Shown: one piece after another, positions 39,133-48,327 of the stretch
Layout: each line of letters starts with the position of its first letter
How positions within the stretch are numbered: the first letter of the stretch is position 1
Source of the DNA: Candidatus Binataceae bacterium
Lineage (GTDB): Bacteria; Desulfobacterota; Binatia; Binatales; Binataceae
Direction: 5' to 3'
Length of the DNA: 59,884 nt
Assembly: GCA_035508495.1 (NCBI GenBank)
Contig: DATJMX010000076.1
Span: forward strand, 1 to 59,884
Made by a program: the position numbers and the translations under genes
The notes under the pieces: model-generated
The model's input: the letters and a program-made list of their open reading frames with translations, nothing else
Told to the model about the DNA's origin: nothing
Databases searched by the model: none

Positions 39133-42100
39133 AAATCTGTTTGTGCCTTGGTGGTGAATCTGTTTCCGGATCGGATGCGAGCGGGGGCGGGGCGGCGCGC
39201 AATTGCAATTGCAGTTGTTCACCCCGCCTTAGCCAGCCGGTCATGCCGAGGCGACGGAACTGCTCCAAGGCGTTGTCGAGCAATGCGAGCGCTTTGCCGG
39301 GCGTCTCGGCGCGGATGCACATCAGCGATTCGTCGAAATCGGTTATTGCACGCAGCGGCCGCGCTCCCTGCTCGTCGAGGACCCGGCGCGCCTGGGCAAA
39401 CCACACGGCAGCATCGTCATATCGACCCTGGAGCGCACAGAGACGCGCCAGCGATAAACGGCCGTCGCTGACAGGCGCGCGAAAGTCAGGCGCCAGCACC
39501 TTTAGGCGGATGTTGCGCTCGAACATTTCCGCGTGCGCGTTCGAATTCAGCATCCACATCGTGGCGACCGCGACGCACGCCATCGAGGTGTAGGTCCGAT
39601 CCCACGGCGCGCCACGCTCCAGCGCCGCGGGCAGCATCGCCACCCGCTCGAGCGCCATCTCAGTCTGCCCCAGCTGCGCCAGCAGGTAGGACGCATATGC
39701 ATTGATCATCGCCGAGGCCCATTTGCTCTCTGCGCCTGGTCCCTGGATGAATGAAACAGCGGCGGAATTCGCCAGCATCTGCTCCCAGCCGTCGTCGGTC
39801 GCGTAATGCATCTCGCCCTCGGCCGCAACGAGGCTGAGCAGCCCGACGCTGCTCGGAGTTGTCATCCGCGCGGACAGCTTCACGGCGCGATCGAGCGCGG
39901 CGCGGCCCTCGTTGAAGTTGCCGAGCGCGAAATGGCATCGCGCGACATCGCTCCAACCTCGCGTAGCCCGCGCGATCGCGCCGCGCTGCTCATCTTCGGC
40001 CGCTTCTAGCTGTTGCATCGGCAGGCTGCGCCGGAAATCTCCGGCCAGCATCAGGAGCGCTCGGGGCGGCTGCGACGTGTCGCTAATAACTTCGTCACGC
40101 GATTCGAAGGGAATCTCGAAGTTGCGAGAATCGAGTTGCTCGCGCGGCAGACTTTTCAGGACGGTGTAAAGCTCACGGTTTTCGATCGAATCGATACGGA
40201 TTCCGGGGTTCTCGGGATCGGCCGCCTCTTTGCGGAACGTATCGATTTCAGTGAGGCTCGCCCACCTGAAATCGCGAGTATCGCTGTGATGCTTCAGTCC
40301 TTCGGCCGCCATTTCCCACGCCGCCCGCGTGCATCCAGCGCTGAGCAGCGTGCGAGCGGTTTGCTCATAATACGCCGCCGCCGCTTCAGGTCCTTCGCGA
40401 CCAACGAGTTGGCCCGCCTCGCGCGCGAGCTCCAGCGCCTCGTCAGGGTTCAAGGTCCACGCGAGCGCGCTTGCTCGCCGACCGAGCAAGCCTGCCCGCC
40501 GAGGATCGTTGGCATTGAGCAATTCCAGCGCAATTCCGAGGAAGGCGCCGACTTCGTCATGAGCGTAGGCCGCTTCCGCATTGTCGGCCGCGGCGATCGC
40601 ATATTCGGCTCCGCGCGCCGGATGCGACGGCGACGCGCCGCGCCAGAACTGGTAAGCGAGCTCGGCGGCGTGAGCCGAAGTTCCTTCGCTCCAGGCACGC
40701 TCCATTTGTTCGGCAATCCGGCGATGCATCCGGGTGCGCCGCGCGGGGTTCAATTCCGAGTAAAGGGTGTGGCGGATTAGCGCGTGAGTGAAGTCGAACG
40801 CATCGGCGCCCGCGCCTGGGCGCAGCAACTGCGAGTCCAGCGCTTCATCGATCGCGTTGAGCGCTGCGCTCTCGCTCAATCCCGCAACTGACGCGGCTAC
40901 ATCGATGTCGAACGATCCGTTGAAGGCCGATGCCACGCTCAACAATCGGTTAGCGTCCTCGGATAGTCGCAGCAGCCGTCTTCCGATTACCTGGCGGACT
41001 CCTTCGGGGATGCCGAGCTCCTCGACTTTGAGGCGCGCGTTCCATCCTGAACCCTGCTGGAGAATTTTTCCTTCTTCGAACAGATGCAGCAGCAGCTCGC
41101 GGAAGAACAGCGGATTACCTTCGGTCGCGTGATTGAAGGCCTCGATCAGGTCCGTGGGCGCGTCGTCGTCGCCGATAATTTTCAAGAGGCTCGCCAGCTC
41201 TTCGCGCTGAAGGCCGCTTAACGTGATCGCTTCGAAATTGGCGGCGCGGCTGAAGGCGGCCAGCGCAGGAGAGAGCGGATGAGCCCGACCGACCTCGGCA
41301 TCACGGTATGCGCCAATCAGGAAAATCGGATTGCTTTCGGTAAAGCGCGAAACATGATTGAGCAGCGCCACCGTGCCGCGATCCGCCCAATGCAAATCGT
41401 CAAGGATCAGGACGAGCGGACTGGTTTTCGAAATCGCGATGAGGACTTGACTGACGGCGTCGAAGAGCCGCACACGCTCTTCATCTTTATCGAGCACAAC
41501 AGGCTCCGGAAGATCGCCGAGCAGTTCGCGCACGCGCGGTGCGATGCGCGCGACGATCCCGGCGCGCGAGCCGAGCGCCGCAGCGAGATCGCTCGCAGGC
41601 ACGGTCTGCGAATACGCCAGAATCGCTTCGGCGAAAGGTCCGTAAGGCGCCTGCCATTCGCCATCATAGCTCGCGCCGCGGAGAACTATTGCGCCGCTGG
41701 CGCGCGCCTGGTCGCTGAATTCCTCGAGCATCCGGCTTTTGCCGATTCCGGGCTCACCGCGAACCATCGCGATCGAGCCCGTACCGCGGACGGCCTCGTC
41801 AAGTTTCGCGGTCAGGCGTGCGAGCTGCTGCGCGCGCCCGACAAACGGCGTCTGGTTAATCATTGCGCCCGGGTCGTTGCGTTCGTACAGCACTTCGCAA
41901 ACGCCCATCGGCTGCTCGATACCCTTGAGCTTGATGTCGCCCAGGCTCTCGAAGCGGAACATCTGCCGCGAGGACAGGACGTCCGCGACCATCGCGCTGC
42001 ATACGATCTGTCCGCTGTCGGCGAGATCGCACAGCCTGCGCGCTACTACCAGCGGAGTTCCGAAGTAGCCCTCCTGGCGGCGCAGCACTTCGCCGAGGTG

Positions 42101-42382
42101 CACCCCGATCTGAAGCTCAACCCTGCGGCTGCGATCCATGCGCCGTGCCGACTGCTGCATGTTGATCGCGCTGCGCACCGCATCCGCGGTCGAGGAAAAC
42201 GATGCGAGCACGCCGTCGCCGAGCCATTGCAGCTCCTGGCCGCCGCCGGCATCGATCGCTCCGGTCATCAGTTTGTGATGAATCTGATAAAGGTTGTCGC
42301 GCGCTTCGTCGTCGCTCAGCTCATAATCGCCGGATTCGACGATATGCGTGAACAAGAGAGCGACTGTGCCAGACTGGGGCAT
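39125..42382 (-). CDS. Class III cyclase-domain / AAA (STAND) ATPase / TPR regulator
   Basis: The 1085-aa protein has a class III nucleotide cyclase domain (1-170), a P-loop STAND-type ATPase (about 175-480; Walker A GEPGIGKS at 209-216, Walker B LVLILDDLHWAD at 323-334) and a long helical TPR-like part (about 560-1080). The cyclase opens ALLFTHIVES, where the first metal-binding Asp of active enzymes (FTDIVGS) is His13; the second, Asp56 in WLGDGVLASF, is present. The cyclase is probably impaired and may bind nucleotides only. The final 10 codons come from repeat-element sequence, so the native C-terminus was likely replaced. It is a large signal-integrating regulator. Confidence 0.85.
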   Translation of the reverse strand: MPQSGTVALLFTHIVESGDYELSDDEARDNLYQIHHKLMTGAIDAGGGQELQWLGDGVLASFSSTADAVRSAINMQQSARRMDRSRRVELQIGVHLGEVLRRQEGYFGTPLVVARRLCDLADSGQIVCSAMVADVLSSRQMFRFESLGDIKLKGIEQPMGVCEVLYERNDPGAMINQTPFVGRAQQLARLTAKLDEAVRGTGSIAMVRGEPGIGKSRMLEEFSDQARASGAIVLRGASYDGEWQAPYGPFAEAILAYSQTVPASDLAAALGSRAGIVARIAPRVRELLGDLPEPVVLDKDEERVRLFDAVSQVLIAISKTSPLVLILDDLHWADRGTVALLNHVSRFTESNPIFLIGAYRDAEVGRAHPLSPALAAFSRAANFEAITLSGLQREELASLLKIIGDDDAPTDLIEAFNHATEGNPLFFRELLLHLFEEGKILQQGSGWNARLKVEELGIPEGVRQVIGRRLLRLSEDANRLLSVASAFNGSFDIDVAASVAGLSESAALNAIDEALDSQLLRPGAGADAFDFTHALIRHTLYSELNPARRTRMHRRIAEQMERAWSEGTSAHAAELAYQFWRGASPSHPARGAEYAIAAADNAEAAYAHDEVGAFLGIALELLNANDPRRAGLLGRRASALAWTLNPDEALELAREAGQLVGREGPEAAAAYYEQTARTLLSAGCTRAAWEMAAEGLKHHSDTRDFRWASLTEIDTFRKEAADPENPGIRIDSIENRELYTVLKSLPREQLDSRNFEIPFESRDEVISDTSQPPRALLMLAGDFRRSLPMQQLEAAEDEQRGAIARATRGWSDVARCHFALGNFNEGRAALDRAVKLSARMTTPSSVGLLSLVAAEGEMHYATDDGWEQMLANSAAVSFIQGPGAESKWASAMINAYASYLLAQLGQTEMALERVAMLPAALERGAPWDRTYTSMACVAVATMWMLNSNAHAEMFERNIRLKVLAPDFRAPVSDGRLSLARLCALQGRYDDAAVWFAQARRVLDEQGARPLRAITDFDESLMCIRAETPGKALALLDNALEQFRRLGMTGWLRRGEQLQLQLRAAPPPLASDPETDSPPRHKQIYH

Positions 42383-42501
42383 GACGGCATATTAGCTGAC
42401 ATTCACCCCCCCCAAGCTGAACGCGTTTGAGGCACGACCTAACCTAACGGTAGGATTTCATGTCAATTGTGTCAATCAGCCCATGAACAGCAGGAAGACT
42501 A
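42383..42501. other. Upstream region of cyclase gene
   Basis: Between the cyclase start and the MITE at 42502 lie 119 bp with a C-rich run near the start codon and an AT-richer part (42440-42480). The promoter should be here. No gene or clear regulatory motif is visible. Confidence 0.4.
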
Positions 42502-42605
42502 ACCACTAAGATCACAAAGGCACAAAGGTTCCTTCGATCAAAAAGGAACAAAGCGAATCGTGCTCTGAGCGCGATTCGCCTTAGTGCCTTTTTGATCTTA
42601 GTGGT
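42502..42605. mobile_element. MITE-like deleted copy of the GxxExxY element
   Basis: The ends are 22-bp inverted repeats (42502-42523 and 42584-42605) matching at 21 of 22 positions, and almost identical to those of the element at 38671. The 104-bp body keeps the right-terminal hairpin GCGAATCG/CGATTCGC (42553-42579) but lacks the GxxExxY coding part. It ends 7 bp after the hemB stop. It is a non-autonomous derivative by internal deletion. Confidence 0.72.
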
Positions 42606-42611
42606 AAATTC

Positions 42612-43589
42612 TCATTTGCCTGCGAGCTCGCGCGCAGCTTCCTTCGCGAAATACGTGAGGATCAAATCCGCGCCCGCGCGCTTGATTGCTGTCAGCACTT
42701 CCATCGTGGCGCGCTTTTCGTCGAGCCAGCCGTTGATTCCCGCGGCTCGGATCATCGAGTACTCGCCCGACACGTTGTAGGCCGCGAGCGGCACGCCGAA
42801 TTCCTGCTTCACCCGCCAGATCAGATCGAGATACGGCAGCGCGGGCTTGACCATCACGATATCGGCGCCTTCCTCGATATCGTACATGACCTCGCGGATC
42901 GCCTCGTCGCCGTTAGGAGGATCCATCTGGTATGAGCGGCGATCGCCGAATTGCGGCGCCGATTCCGCAGCCTCGCGAAACGGACCGTAGAAGGCGGACG
43001 CGAACTTCGCCGAGTACGCCATGATCGCGGTGTTGTGGAAGCCCTCCTGGTCGAGCGCGTCGCGGATCGCGCCGACCCGCCCGTCCATCATGTCGGAAGG
43101 CGCAACGATATCGGCGCCTGCGCGCGCATGAGAAAGCGACTCGCGCACAAGGAGTTCCAGCGTCGCATCGTTGTCGACATCGCCGTTTTCGACGACGCCG
43201 CAGTGACCGTGATCGGTGTATTCGCACAGACACACGTCCGTGATCACCGCCATCCCTGGAACGCGCTCCTTGATCTCGCCGATCGCGCGCTGGACTTCGC
43301 CATCGTCGTTCCACGCCGACGTTCCGGTCGCGTCCTTATGCTCCGGGATACCGAACAGGATCACGGCAGGCACGCCGGCTGCGTAAGTCTCGCGCGCCTC
43401 GGCGACGATGTTATCGACGGACATCTGCGCGACGCCGGGCATCGAGGAGACAGGCTTCATCACGTCGCGGCCGGGACAGACGAAGAGCGGCAGGATGAAA
43501 TCCTCGGGCGCGAGGCGCGTTTCGCGCATCATCCTGCGCATGGTTTCGGTTCTTCTAAGACGTCGCGGACGGTTTACCGGAAATGCCAT
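42612..43589 (-). CDS. hemB: Porphobilinogen synthase (delta-aminolevulinate dehydratase)
   Basis: The 325-aa protein has the zinc site Cys120/Cys122/Cys130 in DVCLCEYTDHGHCG and the two active-site lysines, Lys195 in AYSAKFASAFYGPF and Lys248 (Schiff base) in VMVKPALPYLD. It also has ARAGADIVAPSDMMDGRV. It condenses two aminolevulinates to porphobilinogen. It is the last gene of the haem operon, 41 bp after cobA/hemD. The Cys-rich site indicates a zinc-dependent rather than magnesium-dependent enzyme. Confidence 0.96.
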   Translation of the reverse strand: MAFPVNRPRRLRRTETMRRMMRETRLAPEDFILPLFVCPGRDVMKPVSSMPGVAQMSVDNIVAEARETYAAGVPAVILFGIPEHKDATGTSAWNDDGEVQRAIGEIKERVPGMAVITDVCLCEYTDHGHCGVVENGDVDNDATLELLVRESLSHARAGADIVAPSDMMDGRVGAIRDALDQEGFHNTAIMAYSAKFASAFYGPFREAAESAPQFGDRRSYQMDPPNGDEAIREVMYDIEEGADIVMVKPALPYLDLIWRVKQEFGVPLAAYNVSGEYSMIRAAGINGWLDEKRATMEVLTAIKRAGADLILTYFAKEAARELAGK

Positions 43590-43630
43590 CGAAAGGCTCC
43601 TTGGCCGCGATTATATAACGCTCGCATCGC

Positions 43631-45187
43631 TTACGCAGACGCGTTCGCGTTCGCACGGGCGCGCTCGAAGTGGCGGCAAATCGCGTTGACCAGCGCTGGA
43701 ATCGTGTAGTCAGCGGGTTCGACAACAACGTCGAAGCCGCCACGCCGGGCGGTGTCCGCCGTGATCGGCCCGATCGCGGCAGCTTTCAGTCCACGCGCAT
43801 TCTTGCCGAGCATCGCAGAAAAGTTCGCAACCGTGCTCGAGCTTGTAAACGCCACAAGATCGATGTCGTTTGATGCGGTCAGCGTGCGCAGCCGATCAAC
43901 ACCCTGCCCCTTGGGCTGAACGGTTCGGTACGCGGGCGCGACGACTACCTCGCGCGCGCCGCTCTGGCGCAGAAGTTTCGGCAGTACCTCGCGCGCAACT
44001 TGGGCGCGAGGAATCAGGATACGCGCTCCGGCGATTTTCCTGGCGCCAATCGCATCGATAATCGCCTCGGCGCGGAACTCTGCCGGCATCGCCGCGACGT
44101 TCAAGGCGTAGTCGCGAAGGCGCTCCGCCGTAGCTGGGCCAATCGCGGCGATCGACGCTCTACCGATCGATCTGATGTCTCGCTTGAGGGTCTTGAGTCG
44201 TTCGACGAACGCCTCAACTCCCGTTGCGCTCGTGAAGATGATCCAGTCGAAGCGATCGATCGCTTTGATCGCGCGGTCCAGCGTCGCGAAACTCGATGGC
44301 GGTGCGGTCTCGATCGTCGGAAACTCGATCACTTCCGCGCCGAGCCGAGCGAGCTCGGCGGCAAAGACCGAGGCCTTGTCGCGCGCCCGAGTTATTACGA
44401 TCCGGCGTCCGAAGAGCGGCATCTTCTCAGCCCACGCGAGCGCTTGGCGCAACTCGGCGCATCGCCCGACGACAATCGCGGCCGGCGCGCCGATTCGCTC
44501 GCGCGTGCAGGCATCGGCCAGGGTCGCGAGCGTCGCCGATACCGTGCGTTGCGCGGCGGTCGTTCCCCATTGAACAGCAGCCGCGGGCGTCGCCCCTGCG
44601 AGGCCGCCGTCAACGAGGCGCTTGAGCGTCGCGCGCATCCTCGCTGTCGCCATCAGGAGCACGAGCGTCCCGCCACTGCGCGCGGCGGTAGCAAGGCTCT
44701 CCCATGGAATCGCGCCTTTGCGTTTGCGCTCGTCTTCGTGTCCCGTAACGAAGGTCACGAACGAGCCGAAGTCGCGATGCGTCAGCGGAATTCCGGCAAA
44801 CGCGGGCGCCGCGATCGCCGACGTGACGCCCGGGACCACCTCGAACGGAACACGTGCGCGCGCGAGCGCTTCGGCCTCTTCGCCGCCGCGGCCGAAGATG
44901 AAAGGATCGCCGCCCTTGAGGCGCACGACTGTTTTGCCCTTGCGTGCGTGGGCAATGAGCATCCGGTTGAGCGCGCCCTGATCGATATTGCCGTCGCCGC
45001 CGCCCTTCTTGCCCGCGTAGATCAGCTTCGCGTCGTTGGGCGCGAGGCGGAGCAGTTCGGGATTCACGAGATAGTCGTAGATAACAACGTCGGCGCGGCT
45101 CAGTGCGCCGACCGCGCGCATCGTGATCAGATCGAATGCTCCCGGTCCCGCTCCGGCGAGGAAAACCTTACTCCGCACTTCACGCAT
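43631..45187 (-). CDS. cobA-hemD: Fused uroporphyrinogen-III C-methyltransferase and uroporphyrinogen-III synthase
   Basis: The 518-aa bifunctional protein has an N-terminal SUMT domain (about 1-245): VFLAGAGPGAFDLITMRAVGAL, VRLKGGDPFIFGRGGEEAEAL and VPGVTSAIAAPAFAGIPLTHR. The HemD domain (about 260-510) has RRIVITRARDKASVFAAELARLGAEV, DWIIFTSATGVEAFVERL and DLVAFTSSSTVANF. It closes the tetrapyrrole ring to uroporphyrinogen III and methylates it to precorrin-2 for sirohaem or cobalamin. The fusion is common in deltaproteobacteria and Firmicutes. It overlaps hemC by 8 bp. Confidence 0.95.
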   Translation of the reverse strand: MREVRSKVFLAGAGPGAFDLITMRAVGALSRADVVIYDYLVNPELLRLAPNDAKLIYAGKKGGGDGNIDQGALNRMLIAHARKGKTVVRLKGGDPFIFGRGGEEAEALARARVPFEVVPGVTSAIAAPAFAGIPLTHRDFGSFVTFVTGHEDERKRKGAIPWESLATAARSGGTLVLLMATARMRATLKRLVDGGLAGATPAAAVQWGTTAAQRTVSATLATLADACTRERIGAPAAIVVGRCAELRQALAWAEKMPLFGRRIVITRARDKASVFAAELARLGAEVIEFPTIETAPPSSFATLDRAIKAIDRFDWIIFTSATGVEAFVERLKTLKRDIRSIGRASIAAIGPATAERLRDYALNVAAMPAEFRAEAIIDAIGARKIAGARILIPRAQVAREVLPKLLRQSGAREVVVAPAYRTVQPKGQGVDRLRTLTASNDIDLVAFTSSSTVANFSAMLGKNARGLKAAAIGPITADTARRGGFDVVVEPADYTIPALVNAICRHFERARANANASA

Positions 45188-46133
45188 CGGAGAGCATCGC
45201 GTCCGCGCCGCGCGCCAGCATCGACTCGGCCAGGCGGGCGCCCGCGGCCTCGGCGGCGGACGGCGCCAGATCGGAATCCAGAGGCTCGTCGGCCGATTCG
45301 AGCATCTCGCGCGCGCCGTCGGGGCTGAACAGCATCGCGCCCAGCGCGAGCGACGAGCCGTTGATCGTGCCCTTCACTCCCACGGGCGTTACGCATGACG
45401 CGCCGAGCGTGGCCAGAAACGCGCGCTCGCCGGCGGTTTCGTATGCGATGCGCGGATTATTCAGTTGCGCCATCGCGCGCTCGATCTCGTCGGATCCGCC
45501 GATATGGCGCCCGGCAAGCGCCTCGATCGCGAGTGCGCCCTGGCCGCCGGCCGGGATAAAATCGCGCTCGTCGAGCGCAATCGGCTTTACATCGACGCGT
45601 CCGAGCCTTCTCAGCCCCGCCATCGCGACAATAATCGCGTCGAGCGCGCCCGCAGCGACATTGCGAAGCCGCGTGTCAACGTTGCCTCTCAATGGGACCA
45701 CTTTAAGCCCCTGATTTTTTCGCAGCGCCTGGAACTTGCGGCGCGACGACGAAGTGCCGAGCCGCGCGTCGAGGGCCAGCGATTCGAGCGTAGCGATACC
45801 GTCACGTGTAACGAGCGCGTCGCGCGTGTCCTCGCGCTCCGGCACGGCCGCGATTCGAAATCCCGCCGGCAGCCGCGCGGGAAGATCCTTCATCGAATGC
45901 ACTGCGATATCGATTCGCCGATCGACCAGCGCCTGCTCGAGTTCCTTGATGAACAGGCCCTTGCCGCCGACCTGCGCGAGCGACGCGTTCGCGAACTGGT
46001 CGCCGCTGGTGCGAATCTCGACGATCTCGATCGCGATTCCGGGCAGCAGCGCCTCGACGCGGGCGCGCACGAGACCTGTCTGCGCGAGCGCGAGAGCGCT
46101 GGGCCGCGAGCCGATCCGCAGATGCGACGCCAT
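45180..46133 (-). CDS. hemC: Hydroxymethylbilane synthase (porphobilinogen deaminase)
   Basis: The 317-aa enzyme has LRIGSRPSALALAQT, VGGKGLFIKELEQALVDRRIDIAVHSMKDLP and the dipyrromethane attachment Cys247 in LGASCVTPVG, along with the catalytic Asp in HSMKDLP (Asp83). It polymerises four porphobilinogens into hydroxymethylbilane. It overlaps cobA/hemD by 8 bp at its 3' end and follows hemA by 18 bp. Confidence 0.96.
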   Translation of the reverse strand: MASHLRIGSRPSALALAQTGLVRARVEALLPGIAIEIVEIRTSGDQFANASLAQVGGKGLFIKELEQALVDRRIDIAVHSMKDLPARLPAGFRIAAVPEREDTRDALVTRDGIATLESLALDARLGTSSSRRKFQALRKNQGLKVVPLRGNVDTRLRNVAAGALDAIIVAMAGLRRLGRVDVKPIALDERDFIPAGGQGALAIEALAGRHIGGSDEIERAMAQLNNPRIAYETAGERAFLATLGASCVTPVGVKGTINGSSLALGAMLFSPDGAREMLESADEPLDSDLAPSAAEAAGARLAESMLARGADAMLSDA

Positions 46134-46151
46134 CAGGAGCGCGCCGCGCGA

Positions 46152-47486
46152 TCAGTCGAGGAGGTCTTCAGGATCGCCGTCGTCATCGTCGAGTTCGTCG
46201 TGGCCGCGCGCCAGGTCCTCGAGCAGGAGCTGCCGCGCGAGGTCGGCCGTGGCGGCCGCGTCGGTGGTGCTCTCGCCGCGCTTGCGCAGGCCCGAGAGAA
46301 TTCGATGTAACAGTTTGTTAGTGAGGCTGCGAGTGAGAGTTTCGACGCGCTCGCGCTCGGCGGGATCCAGCGCCGCGAGCCATCCGCGATTGCGCTCGAT
46401 CTCCGCGTCGCGCAGGCGGTCGATACTGTAGCGGATGTCCTTGATGGTCGGCACGAGGTCGAGGCCCGCGAGCCAGCGCGCGAAAGATTCGAGCTCGATC
46501 CCGACGATCTGCTCGGCCTTTTCCGCCTCACGCTCGCGCTCGCCCTTGGTCCGCATCACCACCGCGCCGAGGTCGTCGATATCGTAGAGATAAACGTTCG
46601 CCATCGCATTCAGGCGCTCGTCAAAGTTACGCGGCACGCCCATGTCGATGAGAAAAATCGGACGATAGCGACGCTCCTTGACGACGGCGTCGAATTCATC
46701 GGGCCCGAGGATGGGTTTGGTAAGTGATAGTGAACCGATCAGCACGTCGGCGAGCTTCAGATACGGCTTGTAGCTGTCGAACGGAACGGCGGTGCCGCCC
46801 AGCTCGCGCGCCATCGCGACCGCGCGATCAAAAGTGCGCGAGGTTATGAGCAGCGACTGGATGCCGAGCGACTTGAGCTGCCGCGCCGTGAGCTCGGCCA
46901 TCTTGCCAGCGCCCATCAGCATCACAGTCTTGTCCTTGAGCGTGTCGAAGATCTGCGACGCGAGGCTGACCGCGGCCGAGCTTATCGAAACCGAGCCGTG
47001 CCCGATGAGGGTGCTCTTGCGCACGCGCTTGGCGACCGAAAAAGCTTTGTGGAACGCGCGATGGAGCACGGGGCCGACGGTGCTCGCCTGCGCGGCGAGC
47101 GAATAGGTCGTCTTGAGCTGGCCCAGGATCTGCGGCTCGCCGATAACCATCGAATCGAGGCTCGCGCCGACGCGAAACAGATGCCTGGCCGCATCGAGAC
47201 CCGCGTGCCAGTAGATCGCATCGGAAAAGAGCGCCGCCTCAACGCCGCGATCGGCGGAAAGAAACGCAACGGTCGCCTCGGCGGCGCGCGTCGGCTCCGT
47301 CGTCACGCCAACGACCTCGACCCGATTACAGGTCGAGAGCAGCGCGGCCTCGGCCACCAGCGGCGACGCGGCAACCAGGCGGCGCAGCGCGGCCGGAATC
47401 TCATCATCGGAATAGGCGAGCTGCTCGCGCACCCTGACCGGCGCCGAGCGATGATTCACGCCCATGATGAAGAGTGTCTGTTCCAT
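46152..47486 (-). CDS. hemA: Glutamyl-tRNA reductase
   Basis: The 444-aa protein begins LFIMGVNHRSAPVRVREQL, has the catalytic Cys53 in LLSTCNRVEVVG and GEPQILGQLKTTYSLA, and has an NADPH Rossmann segment (TVMLMGAGKMAELTARQL). A C-terminal dimerisation domain completes it. It makes glutamate-1-semialdehyde from charged tRNA-Glu, the first committed step of the C5 haem pathway. hemL is not in the window. The acidic C-terminus is rich in Asp. It starts 1 bp after the ccsA stop. Confidence 0.96.
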   Translation of the reverse strand: MEQTLFIMGVNHRSAPVRVREQLAYSDDEIPAALRRLVAASPLVAEAALLSTCNRVEVVGVTTEPTRAAEATVAFLSADRGVEAALFSDAIYWHAGLDAARHLFRVGASLDSMVIGEPQILGQLKTTYSLAAQASTVGPVLHRAFHKAFSVAKRVRKSTLIGHGSVSISSAAVSLASQIFDTLKDKTVMLMGAGKMAELTARQLKSLGIQSLLITSRTFDRAVAMARELGGTAVPFDSYKPYLKLADVLIGSLSLTKPILGPDEFDAVVKERRYRPIFLIDMGVPRNFDERLNAMANVYLYDIDDLGAVVMRTKGEREREAEKAEQIVGIELESFARWLAGLDLVPTIKDIRYSIDRLRDAEIERNRGWLAALDPAERERVETLTRSLTNKLLHRILSGLRKRGESTTDAAATADLARQLLLEDLARGHDELDDDDGDPEDLLD

Positions 47487-47487
47487 C

Positions 47488-48318
47488 TCAGCCGAAGCTT
47501 CCCCCGTGCTTACCCGGGAATATCAGGTTCAGGCCCACAAACGAACCGACCAGCACGCCGAATACGACGATCGTCAAAGCGGCGGCGCGCCTGCCGCGCC
47601 ATCCTACCGTCAATCGCGATTCGAGCAACCCGGCGTAGAGAATCCAGATCACCAACGACCACGACTCCTTCGGGTCCCACGACCAGAAGTGCCCCCACGT
47701 CGCGTCGGCCCAGATAGCGCCCGAGATGATCGCGAGACTCAGCATCGCGAAACCCCATCCGAGCAACCGATAGTTGATGCGATCGAGCTTCTCGAGGCTC
47801 GGCAAGCCGTCCTCGATAGGACCCCGCGCGCGCTTCGCCTTGAGCCGCTTTTCGAACGCGAGATAGACGATACTCACGCTCGCGGCCAGCACGAACATCG
47901 TGTAGCCGAGGATCGCGAGCGTCACGTGAATCGGCAGCCACACGCTGCGCAGCGGACCCGGTATCACGATACGCGCGTCTTTGAGCATAAGGATCGATGC
48001 GGCAGCGAACGCGATCGTTACAGCCGGCGCCAGGAACGCGCCGACGACGACCATCCGCGAACGCACGATCATCACGAGTCCGACCAGCGCGGTTAGCCAC
48101 GCGAGGAACGAAAGCGCCTGCCCCACATCGGCGACGGGAATATTGCCCGCCTGGATGCCGCTCGCGGCGAGCAGGAGGGCGTGAAGAATCGCGCCCGCGC
48201 CCAGCGCGAGAAGGCCGAGGTGCGACGCGCGGGTGCCGGGCTGGTAGCGATCGAAGGCAAAGAGGACCGCAGCGAGCGCGTAGCATCCGAGAATCGCGAT
48301 TTGCCAGCTCGAACTCAT
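47488..48318 (-). CDS. ccsA: Cytochrome c assembly protein CcsA (HemX/CcsA family)
   Basis: The 276-aa protein has eight predicted membrane spans and the WWD-type haem motif in TWGHFWSWDPKESWSLVIW, with conserved His in ILHALLLA and HVTLAILGYTMFV. It handles haem for system II cytochrome c maturation, usually with CcsB/ResB, which is absent here. Genes of this family directly upstream of hemA are common in deltaproteobacteria, where it is also called HemX-like. It is 9 bp after the sirC-like gene. Confidence 0.88.
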   Translation of the reverse strand: MSSSWQIAILGCYALAAVLFAFDRYQPGTRASHLGLLALGAGAILHALLLAASGIQAGNIPVADVGQALSFLAWLTALVGLVMIVRSRMVVVGAFLAPAVTIAFAAASILMLKDARIVIPGPLRSVWLPIHVTLAILGYTMFVLAASVSIVYLAFEKRLKAKRARGPIEDGLPSLEKLDRINYRLLGWGFAMLSLAIISGAIWADATWGHFWSWDPKESWSLVIWILYAGLLESRLTVGWRGRRAAALTIVVFGVLVGSFVGLNLIFPGKHGGSFG

Positions 48319-48327
48319 TTTTCAGTG

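Noticed and set aside
44000..45328. 442-codon plus-strand frame opposite cobA/hemD
   Set aside because: Arg-rich antisense shadow; the minus strand encodes a clear bifunctional enzyme.
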